Source: Zoroaster sp. YZ-2022 (Eukaryota > Echinodermata > Asteroidea > Forcipulatida > Zoroasteridae). Taken from it: 64,000 nt of DNA. Below the pieces are notes generated by a model. It made no database searches, had not been told where the DNA came from, and saw only the letters and a program-made list of their open reading frames with translations. The translations under genes were made by a program, and so were the position numbers. Where the stretch lies: contig CM055828.1 of NCBI GenBank assembly GCA_029582265.1, forward strand, positions 35,375,072-35,439,071, written 5' to 3'. Positions 36,501 to 48,500 of this stretch are shown here, piece after piece. Numbering within the stretch: position 1 is the first letter of the stretch; each line of letters opens with the position of its first letter.

Positions 36501-39500
36501 AAAAGCTTTTTGCTCCAAGTACTGCTATGTAAAATGTATGAACACAATAGTTCCCTGCAACCATTGGGGCAACTATGAGTGACAGTCCGATTAGCAACCT
36601 CGGTTGTCTAATCAAATGTGTGTAGATTTATACAAGTTAACAGACTTGTAGTCGCATACTTTTTCATGAGTACGAGTATAGAAAAATGTACACACGTACG
36701 AGTACTCTGTAGTTGTAGTCAATTACTTTTTCATGAATATGAGTACAGAAAAATGTACTCGAGTATGAGAACGGGTATGAGTATGAGTACTACAACTCTG
36801 AATGTTACAATACACGTATTTCTCTCCTGGTTGATTTACAGGTTCATTCATGGCAGATCTCTGATCAACTTCTGAGGATGAAACAAGATGTAGAAGTTTG
36901 CTACTTTGCAGCACAGACTATGAGATCTAAGGTATGTTTATAAAGTGTTCTTTATTGCTTATTAACCCTAACCATGCTGAACGCAACAGAATGCAGTCAT
37001 GCCTCGAAATAACCCACGGCACCCACAGCAATTGCCGTGGTGCCCTGTGCTTTTGCTGTGGTGCCCTCTGCAAAGTTCCAATACAAATTTTAATTTTCCT
37101 CATAGAAGTGCCCCTTACCAGAGGAAAATTGCTGTGCCCCTTCAAGAACGAAATTCAAGGCCTGTGCAGTAATTATACAAATCTGTTGGATCTTGTTGAA
37201 GTGAGCAGAAAACAAAAGACTTTTTGTTCTTGGTGATGGATCTTGTTGCACCGATTCCAAAGATTAACCCTAACTCCCTAAGCATTGTTACTGAACAATA
37301 AAAATCCTTCAAAATCCTCCAACTGCCTTTGTTGTCCAGGGAGTTAGGGTTAATATGAATAAAAACAATTACGAATAGCTATTTGAAGCAGAATCCAGAT
37401 TATTTATGGATGAAGCCAGTTTGAGGAATCAAAGTTTGCTGTTATAAGGGAACAAATAATTGCACCAAGTTTTGCATGTTTTGGGGTAACTAGTTCATTT
37501 CCTTGATCTTGTGCCCTGGGGATATTCAGTTAGGTGGCAAGCAGTCTCCTAATCTCCTTCTGATGACCAGAACACACTAGTCAAGTAAATTTACACTTAC
37601 CATATTTTCACATAGTGCTAATTTAGCAACTATGATTTATGCGTATCCTCAATGACCCAACATTTCAAACTTTATCTCCAGATTCAATATTCGTTCCATG
37701 AGCTGCCACCGGACTCACACCAAGCGCTAAGAGACTCTCTCATCATTCACATCGAGAGTCTTAATGATCCCAACTTTCAGATCATCCTAACACAGCTTTG
37801 CTTAGCTCTGTCTGACTTGGCCTTACAGATGGTCATGTGGAAGAACTCACCTAATTTTCTGATCCAGAGGTAGGTCACCAATACATGCTTGATGTGTGGG
37901 TAGTTCCATGTACATGTATGAGTCAACCAAATAGATGCCCAACACTAGACTTTCAACCCATTTGTTTTTTCAAAATCAACATCAGATTACATTTATGGGA
38001 AGATTTCAATTGAACTATAGGACTTCTAAAAAAAATAAATTAAAAAACAAAGAAAAACATAAACTAAAATCATCCTGAATATTTTCTTCTGAATTGCCGT
38101 TTTTTGGTACAAATTGTGAATGCTATTTCAAACATTTCTCATGACTCAGAAACTGAGTTAAGCTTGAACTTTCAAAGGTTGGTTGTTTAATGTTCATCTT
38201 GATTCAAAGAGAGTAAGAATATTTAACAAATAATATACATGTACCTCCCCTCAATTAACCCTAACCTTCCAAATTCAACCAAAATCAACCGGAGGTTTTG
38301 GTTGATTTTGGTTGATTCTGGCAGGTTAGAAAATTTGTCTTGGTTGATTTTGGAGGAGTTTGGCAGGTTAGGAAATTTTTCTTGGTTGATTTTGGAGAAG
38401 TTTGGCAGGATGGCCCAATGTAACGTTGGTTGATTTTGGAGGAGTTTGGCAGGTTAGAAAATTTGTCTTGGTTGATTTTGGAGGAGTTTGGCAGGTTAGA
38501 ACATTTTTCTTGGTTGATTTTGGAGGAGTTCAATGGCAGGTTAGACAAATTTTCTTGGTTGATTTCACCATATACTGGCACTTTTTGTTTTAACAGTTCT
38601 ACGGTCAGAAAGTCTCTGGTTACTTCCACTTAGCTTAGCCCTAACCCTGTCAGACGCAGCACAGTGCATCAGTTGGAAAAGTCTGGTGCACTTTGATGCA
38701 AAATGCAACCACTAACTGCTGTGAACTTTGTAGCTAAGTGCTGGGGAATTGGGCAAACCACTTTGGGTCCCTGGTCTGAAGGGTATGTCTCGGGTTTCAC
38801 TCTACTTTCATAGTGCAGTCTGGGATGATGCATTGTACATGTATGGCCCAATGGATTATTTCAAAGGTAAATTTGAGTTCAATAGCAGAAAACCCAGAAA
38901 AGAATGTAAACAAAAGGAAAACATAAAAAAGAACAGGCAGTGATGATATTTTGTTTCAAATATTCAAAGCCAAACAAAACCTTCCCAGCAACTAAATTCC
39001 CAGCAACCAAGAAAACCTACTACACCCTCCCAGCAACTTTTGATGCATCTACGGGTGCATACTGATTGAATTTGCATGGTACTTGTACCACCACTGATAT
39101 ACACTATACACCCTTGACTGCCACACGCAGCAAAATGCACCGGTTGATTTTGTAGGATTTAGGCAGTGGGCACCACACAAAATAGAACACCGGTTGATTT
39201 TGAAGGATTTAGGCAGTGGGCACCACACAAAATAGAACACCGGTTGATTTTGTAGGATTTAGGCAGTGGGCACCATGCAAAATAGAACACTGGTTGATTT
39301 TGGAGGGTTTTGGAAGGTTTCTAGAAAATGAGCCTAGGGGGTTAGGGTTTTAAAGTTATACATTGTACACTATTGGTAATCTCAAAAAATTAGCACACTT
39401 TTATATAATACTTGATGTAAAGTTGATGATGGAAGCAAACATTATTTTAGCCCTCCTGTAAATGTACTTACTACACGTAAGGTTTGACAGTGTTTGACTT

Positions 39501-42500
39501 TTAAGTGCACTATATACCTTGGCAGGGTTAGTAAACTAAAAAAAAATCATAAATTCCACATTAGGCCAAAAAAAGTCTCCGGTTTGTGGTCATTGGTCAA
39601 CTTCAAAATCGGTGCGGTGACGCTATTTTTTTGTTTTTTGGGGGTAATCTTTTTTTTCGGCCAACAGGGAAATACGTGATACATATATATGCAGAGACCA
39701 AATTTCCCATATACAAAGTATGATGGCCAAGAGAGGCCTCACAAATCGGCAAACGTTATTACCCCTATGTGAAAAAGTCATTTAAAACACAGCACGGCAG
39801 AATTCCAATCGATCCAGCAATTTTGACATCGTTTGACAAAATTGGACATCTTTTCACAGCAACTAAAGAAAGAAAATTAAAAATGCTGACGCGTGCGGTT
39901 CTGAGGTGACGCGTGCGGGTCTGAGGTGATGCGTGCGGGTCTGAGGTGATGCGTGCGGGTCTGAGGTGATGCGTGCGGGTCTGAGGTGATGCGTGCGGGT
40001 CTGAGGTGATGCGTGCGGGTCTGAGGTGATGCGTGCGGGTCTGAGGTGATGCGTGCGGGTCTGAGGTGATGCGTGCGGGTCTGAGGTGATGCGTGCGGGT
40101 CTGAGGTGATGCGTGCGGGTCTGAGGTGATGCGTGCGGGTCTGAGGTGATGCGTGCGGGTCTGAGGTGACGCGTGCGGGTCTGAGGTGATGCGTGCGGGT
40201 CTGAGGTGACGCGTGCGGGTCTGAGGTGACGCGTGCGGGTCTGAGGTGACGCGTGCGGGTCTGAGGTGACGCGTGCGGGTCTGAGGTGACGCGTGCGGGT
40301 CTGAGGTGATGCGTGCGGGTCTGAGGTGACGTGCGGGTCTGAGGTGACGTGCGGGTCTGAGGTGACGTGCGGGTCTGAGGTGACGTGCGGGTCTGAGGTG
40401 ATGCGTGCGGGTCTGAGGTGATGCGTGCTGGTCTGAGGTGATGCGTGCGGGCCTGAGGTGACGCGTGCTGGTCTGAGGTGATGCGTGCGGGTCTGAGGTG
40501 ATGCGTGCGGAGACCAGAAACTAGAGACTTTTTGTTGTTGGCCTTATACAATCAATCTGAATGTATTTTCACCATTTTCTTGTTAACAACATAAGCTGAA
40601 ACTTTCATAGGTTGGATGTAAACATCTCTTGGTTGTTAGGAAGTATGGATGCATTTATAGACAATTTACCAAAACGTATCCTGCGTTTACTACAAGGGTC
40701 AAAATCAGTCAAAATTTTGGTATACTTGCCAAGGTATATCTAGAGCACTTAAACGTCAAACACTGTCAAACCTTAGGTGCAGTAAGTGCATTTATAGGTC
40801 AAAATTAATTGACCATTTTTGACTTGTAAAAGCATCATCTTGTATTGTTGAGGGTGGTCAAAATGACAGTCAAACCAGTCAAAAATGCCCCCTGTTTTCA
40901 CATTTGGGTCAACAGTCAAAAACAATCAGTTGACTGATTTTTACCACTATAGCTACAAAAGTTCAGCTATAGTAGGTTGGTTAAAACACTGATTATATAT
41001 TCTAATTATAATATTTTCTTTTTTTGAAATGCACACCCTTGTGAAGGTTCACCACAGACGCCTCTCAGATTCCTATACTCCTCGAGTTACTGACTGTCCT
41101 CCCTGAGGAGGTTCACAGCCGATCTCTACGTCTTGGTATGAATAGACGAGAGGAGTTCACACAAGAATTAGCCCAAGCTGCTCCAACGGTAGTCCGTATC
41201 ATGGTAAGTCACATACTGTTTCATCTGCTCAACTTTATTCACTTTCCTGTGACTGCAAGGGTCAAAATCAGTAAAAATGTTGATATATTTACCAAGGTAT
41301 ATCTAGTGCACTTAAAAGTCGAACACTGTCAAACCTTACGTGTAGTAAGTACATTTACAGGTCAAAATGAGTCAACTGTGTTTAACTGGTAAAAGCATTG
41401 TCCTGTATTGTTGAGGGTGGTCAAAATGACCAGTCAAAAAACAGTCAAAGATGCCCCTGTGCGCACATTTGGGTCAACAGTCAAAACAGGCAGTTAACTG
41501 ATTTTGACCACCGTAGCGACTTGCCACTAAAGTGCAGCTATAGTAGAAGGGTTAAGACACTTTGAAAATTACCAAATGTGTATAATGGTATTAAGTATAG
41601 GATTGGTAATAAAAAAATTTAAAAAGGGTTGAATTATAATGTAAAATTTACTGGAAGTAAAGCTGATGATGGTATCAATCTTCCCTAGAAATGTTTGTGT
41701 CCAAGGCGTTAAAATATTTTAACCCTAACCCCCTATTTTGGCTATGAACCTTCCTGAATATGCCAAAATCCAACACCATGCAGTAACACTACCACCCAAC
41801 TGTTGGTCTTAGCTGGAATTGGGACACCCGGCCCCATGCAAAGTATCCCTGTCTGGGCTATACAGTACTGAATCCATCAAAATCCAACACGATGCAGTAA
41901 CACTACCACCCAACTGTTGGACTTAGCTGGAATTGGGACACCTGGCCCCATGTAAAGTACACTCTGTCTGGGCTACACAGTACTGAGTCCATCAAAATCC
42001 AACAAACCCTGCTGTTGGAGTTTGAATGGTTTGGTATGGTTGGGGTCAAAGAAAAGTGAAATAATTTTTAGTTTGAATTTAGGTACTCTTTCCTAAATAA
42101 ATGAATACGAAGATAAACAAATCTGAATGTATTATCATAAATTTAGTCTTACTTATAAATTTGTTTTAATAAGCTGAAACTTTCACAGCTTGGTCTTTTA
42201 ATGTATTTTTGATTCAAAGAGGTTATTACTCGTAAAGCATATTCGTAAAATCAGTTTTAACAACATTACCAATGTTAAACCTTCGCCTTTAATTCTTTGA
42301 CCTTATTCTTGAATAAAATGTTCTCAGATGTACTTGAAAGAATACACAGTTTAAATTTTCCTGAGGAAAATTAATTTTTTTAACCCTCCTATGCCCAGGC
42401 TGAAATTTGGCCCAGTAAGCACCGCACCCACAGACAGTCACTTGAATATTTTTGGTTGCATTGCCAATTGTTCACACATGTGTATAAGAGTGCTGGAGAT

Positions 42501-45500
42501 AGTGGCAAAGTCAAACACACTTGTGTATGTCTTATATGCAGAGTCACATAGAGCTGTGTATATACTGCATAAGTTACAGTCGAGTGGTTTTGGTTTGACC
42601 TCCTACTAAAGCCATATGTCCTTGCATTTATTTGAGTGCACTGCACAAAGTCAATGGGTTGGGAGTGACATAAAAATTTTGAGTGTCTTTGATTGTTAAA
42701 CCTATAGGAGGGTTAATGTAGGGATATAAGACATAAAACACAATAAAGGGGGCCACTTTGCATCCGTCACGTTAGCAGTTTTTCCAATGGTTGTTATTTA
42801 TTTTTAAGTACCTGAAACCGATCAAATAGTGTTTCAACATGTGAATGGACATGCAAGCTTATACTAGAACTAATTTGAGTTGATTTATTTTATTAATTTT
42901 TTTATTATTATTTTTTTTTACCATCAAATTTCCATAAAAATTGGACGGAAAAAGTTACCGCACTTTTCCGTCCATTTGTTGATAGAAATTTTAGGGTAAT
43001 TAAAAAAATAATAGTAATAATCAACTCAAATTATCTTTAGGATAAGCATGCATGTCTATTCAAATGTTGAAATTCTTTTTTAGTGGTTTCAGATATTAAA
43101 AAGAAAATTACAACCATTAGAAAAACTGCTAACGTGACGGTAGGAAAGTGGCCCCCTTTATTGTGTTTTATGTCGTAAGCTAAATTCACTAATGAATTTC
43201 GGCGGACAACACTTCAAAATCCAAAAGAATTAGAAATTTCACTCTGGGTTACAATTCTGTCCTTTATTGACTTATATTAGGGATGTTAGACCCAAAATTC
43301 AAATTCCTTGTTTCTCTACAAAACTCATATTGATTGAAAGGGCAAAATATATAAAACTTAATAAAAAAAATTACACAAATTGATGAAACGGTTCAAAAGT
43401 TACAGATTTTTAAGTACTTAATATTCAGGGTCCTTCCTGAAAAAATGCAAAGCGTAAATGTACAAAAGATATCTATAAGTATTTGTGTAGCACGATCAGT
43501 TCGAAAAATTGCGAAAAATTAAAATATTAGGTCTGGATATTAAGCATAATTTCAACCGATCCGTACACCCGAAAAAGTGACTTAATTTGGTAATCGTCGG
43601 AACTGTGTCCGGATGTATTTGGTATGGATGGGACTTCCAAAAATGAGCAATGTAGGAGTCCAGTATCATCTTTTGATTCATCCGTCATCGCCTGAGCTTG
43701 CAGAACAGCCGATTCGGTTTGGTGCCCTGTGCACTTCCCCTCGATTTCAACAAGAGCTGCGCAGCAAGTGTTAGCAATTGAACCATTTTCAAGCAGTACT
43801 AGTAGCACTTTCCCTGGTTTTTTTTTTTTTTCGTAAGGAAACTTGGTTTATATTGAGAAGTCTTCCTCTCTTCAAATCTGGAATCATAATTTTAAAAAAA
43901 TGTACATGTATTCTTGTATTTTGAAAAGGGCATGTTTTGCACTGGTACTAGTTTCTGTGTGTGCGTGTACGTACCACTGTGGTATTTCAGGAATTACTGG
44001 TTCCTGTGACATGCCTACTTTTATTACAGATTGGAAGCCCATTTAAATTGAATCCTTTTTTAGCGTTAAAGGTTTGATTTATTATCATTATTTATGAAGT
44101 TCAATCATATATGGTATAATAATTTGATTATATTTTTCATGTTACTAGGCTGCCTGCTGTGAGACGTCAGTCAGTGATCATCGTCTCTTAGGAAGAATCT
44201 TTAAATGTTTAGCTAGCTGGTTCTATCCTGGTATCATTCCAAGTGCAGATGTAGCTAGCAGCACACTGGCAAACTTGCTGTTTGATGTTCTGGTGAGTAA
44301 ATTGTATGTAATGCATAGAGTTTCTTGTATACAGTCACGTTCTGCTTGAGTGTACCTGAGAAATTATTCTGTCTGGTGATCTCATTTTGGAGAAATAAAA
44401 ATGAAATATGTTTAGTCTTTGATAAGGCATTTGCCCAATAACAGCCACAGATGAAACAACAATACATTTGCTATTTCATAGTCGGTGAAAAACAGTGATT
44501 TATTTAAAGCTAAGGCCATTTTTGAGCACCTAGAAATTTTGACCCCTAGAAATTTGGCCTATCGCCATGTCCTCTTGGAAAACCTCTGTCCACTCAGCTC
44601 ATCATTAACCCTAACCTTCCCAAATCCTCCAAATCCTCTTTGCTAAAGTGAAGGATTTTGGAGGATTGAGGTTATTAGGCATACTTGCCTTTCCATGGTA
44701 CATGTACATCCATGTTTGTTGTATTGATTTCAATGTCAGCGCTTGGGTCAGTAGACACTGTTTATTGCTCCCATGCATGCAGGGAGGGTCCCTGGCCATG
44801 TACATGTATCACAGATTAGAAACACATGTGTGCATACATGTCACGTGCTTGCTTTACTACTGAAGGATTTTGGAGGATTCAGGTTATGTGTAAGCAAATG
44901 GGCCTAGGGAGTTAGGAAGGATTCAGGTTATGTGTAAGCAAATGGGCCTAGGGAGTTAGGAAGGATTCAGGTTATGTGTAAAGCAAATGGGCCTAGGGAG
45001 TTAGGAAGGATTCAGGTTATGTGTAAGCAAATGGGCCTAGGGAGTTAGGAAGGGTTCAGGTTATGTGTAAGCAAATGGGCCTAGGGAGTTAGGAAGGATT
45101 CAGGTTATGTGTAATCAAATGGGCCTAGGGAGTTAGGAAGGATTCAGGTTATGTGTAAGCAATTGGGCCTAGGGAGTTAGGAAGGGTTCAGGTTATGTGT
45201 AAGCAAATGGGCCTAGGGAGTTAGGAAGGATTTAGGTTATGTGTAATCAAATGGGCCTTGGGAGTTGGGGTTAAAGAAAACATGTTCATAAAGACACCTA
45301 ATGGATTTGTCAGAGATATCATGTCAGTGTGTTACATGTATGTGTATTTTACGCACTGTGTACATGTGCCTGCTCAACAAATGTGATTGATCAATACAGA
45401 ATTTTATTGAAAGCCGGCTATTGGCCAATTGTCTAATTGGCTTGCCCTATACAACACTTTTTCACCTTTGCCAGGTTCTTTGCTTGTGGGTACACATACA

Positions 45501-48500
45501 GTAGACATACTTAAGGCCTTGACCCCAACTCACTATTTTTTGTTTACTGTAACTCTCCATCATTCAGAAGAAGCATGATACGCCATCGATGCTCCATGAA
45601 GCTGCCAGTGATTGTGTCTGCTCAGCCCTCTACGCCATGGAAGATATAGAGGAACATCTATCCCTCGCTGATATGCTGTATCGAGGAATAATTCAACTGC
45701 CTGAGTCTTATGCCATGGTCGTTGCTGCCGAGGATGTGGATAAGTAAGTACATAATGTGATCATTGCTTCTAAGCATCATTTGTTTTAGAAGCAAAATTC
45801 ACCTCATGAAAAAAATGAACAGTCCAGGTGTTACCTTGTGATATAATAAGTGCCCCTATTGGACTCTTAAAGGGGGACTGACATCCTTTATTGTGTGTGT
45901 ACTTAAGGCGTTTTGTAATAAAAGATTGTTTTTGAGACCCACCTGTGTCTATTTAATCATTGATTTCTGAGTACAAGTATTTTAAAACAATGTTTGAAGT
46001 GTTTGGGGGAGGCAACCCCGCCCCATGGTGGAAGCTTCATTTGCATAAGATATGTGACGTAAGGTCGGGAAGATCCGATGTGTAAATGATGTACATGTAC
46101 ATACAAACGTTTCACACACGTAGCGTCGATTTCATTTCTTCCGTGATTTTGTTTCCGGAATTAATAAAATGCCGGGAAGATGTGTTTCTGCAGGATGCAG
46201 CAACACCACCAAAGACGGTGTTAGCCTTCATCTGTTCCCAAGTGACCCACAAATCGCCGTATTTGGACGAGCAAAGTTCGACTGACAAGAGTAAAGTGGT
46301 CAGGTCCATCGGCTCACATAGTTTTGTGCAGCGATCATTTTGAGCCGAATTTCTCTTCCCGACATGACGTCACGAACAGCTCCTCCGTGCAGGGCGTAAA
46401 AGTGGGGGGCATTTTTACAATGGTAAAATAACACTCTCAAAAACAATAAAAACACAAAACAAAAATTTTATTGATCTTTTACTGATATAAAAGAATAAAA
46501 CGATCACATATTTAACTGTTTGATTTAAATCCATGTCAGTCCCCCTTTAACCCTCCTACTGTAGCTGAACTTTAGTGGCAAGTAGCTGTAGTGGTCAAAA
46601 TCAGTCAACTGCCTGTTTTGACTGTTGACCCAAATGTGCACGTAGGGGCATTGTTGACTGTTTTTTACTGTCATTTTGACCACACTCAACAATACAGGAC
46701 AATGCTTTTACCAGTCAAAAACACAGGGATGAGATTCTTCCGACTTTTGGCGGAATTCCGACTTTGGGGCTTTGAAAAACCGACTTTTAATTTCAGTTCC
46801 GACTTTTTAGAATCTCCGACTTTGACAAGTTGACTTTTGAAGTTCCGACCTTTTACTTTCCGACAATGAAAAATGACAATGAAATAATATAAGTTTTGAA
46901 GATTTTGAAATGAAATAAAACAGTTTTTGCTTACTATTTTGCTTTGTGTCACGTCTTTCTTTAATTTTATCGCACGCGGCACGGCCACGGTCGTATATCC
47001 CGGCATCCCGGCCCCGGAACCAGGCTGCAATTGGGAGATAAAATAAAACAATGCATTCCATTGGCTCCTGGCGCCCTCTTTATAAAGTGCATTCGTGTTA
47101 GGTCAATGATGTTACTATCAGTCTTGTTTTGTTGGGTTTTCCGATTTCAACATGACCGAGCACGGACCTTGCGCCGCGCTGCAACGCACATGCAATGGAC
47201 GGTGTGCAATGGCCAAGCTCGCACAATGACCATTTGTCGACTAGAGGCCGATATTAACTGGTACCCATGCTCAAAAACATGTGTTGGGTACCAGGCAATA
47301 TCGACAATTGGTCCTTTTATGCAAACTTGGCCAATGTACATTTGCTGTGGTATGTGCATGCCTGCTTACGGTAACTTGTGTGTCCTGCCCGCCGCTGAGA
47401 AATTTTTAGATAGTTTAATTGTCTGCACTACATGTATGTCTTGTCGTAAAGACATCGTTAGTTGGGACACAGGGGGACCAACAAAGGAAATCGATAAAGG
47501 AATTAAAAAACCCTGGCGGTGGGAATGGGTTGAATCAAAATCTGGAGGATTTTTTCTGTCGGAATTCATCCGGAAATTGAAAAAGACGGGTAAAGCACTA
47601 TGCCTGTGGTGCGATGCCGAAATAAATTATGCTGCTAAGGTGACAATGATGATGGCATCAAAAAAGGCCAGAAAGGCTCACTCCAGAGCAATGAAATCCA
47701 GGAGAGGGGATGTAAACTGACATGCTCATACTGGTAACATTTATAATCTGAATTTGTCACACTTTTTGTCAGATTTTGTTCTTTCCCCCAATTATCTCCA
47801 AAAAAAATATATACTTCCAAATGACATCATTGTACCATAGTAAATGTCAGGCATTTTCCAATACCTTTCAGTACTGTTTCAGTGTTTGACATTATGACGT
47901 ATGGACTTCGCATTGCGCGCGTGCTGCGCACGTGTTTGTACAAACTTTGTGCTTTACGTGTGTTCTCTTCCCATGACAGAAAAAATTCAGACTATTTCAT
48001 TTTTTCAGAATCTCATCCCTGAAAACAGTTGACTCATTTTGACCAGTGTTCGACTTTTAAATGCACTTGATATATCCCAGCAAGTATTTTGACCCTTGCA
48101 GTCACAGAAGGGTTAAGGCAACCAATATTGGTGTTCTAGCCAAGGTATTTGATTTCATTGGTAAAGACCTTATGCATATGACATCGCAAATAGAAGGTCG
48201 CCCTCTATCAGAGGCTAGAGAAGGTCACGCATTGGTTCATGTATGCGCGCAGTGCGTGCGTATACACACCGTGCGTGCGTATATGCACTGTGCGTGCGTA
48301 TACGCACTGCGCGTGCGTATACGCACAGCGCGCATACATGAACCAATGAGTGACCTTCTCTAGCCTCTGATAGAAGGCGATATTCAGTTTGTGACATATG
48401 CATAAGGTCTATTGAATTGAACAGGATCCATGTAATCAATTGCCTCCATTACCTCTGTGGTTTCAAAGGTGTCTGCAAAAGTTTCATAATTTATATTTTG

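Larger units (their letters stand above)
46547..48116 (+). mobile_element. TGAC-rich TTAA element, copy R3, split by a hAT-like insertion
   Basis: Opens TTAACCCTCCTACTGTAGC and closes CAGTCACAGAAGGGTTAA (TTAA 48113-48116). Between 46724 and 48021 it is interrupted by a 1.3-kb element. Removing that element and one AAAACA copy restores a sequence collinear with R2 and R4. Confidence 0.82.

Noticed and set aside
39877..40551. 224-aa minus-strand ORF over the 20-bp minisatellite
   Set aside because: Frame cycling of a 20-bp unit gives Arg/Thr/His/Pro text. It is contained wholly in a transposon-derived array.
46086..46343. 85-aa plus-strand ORF in the Kolobok-like element
   Set aside because: It is the wrong frame. 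The THAP reading lies in the two other frames joined at a frameshift.
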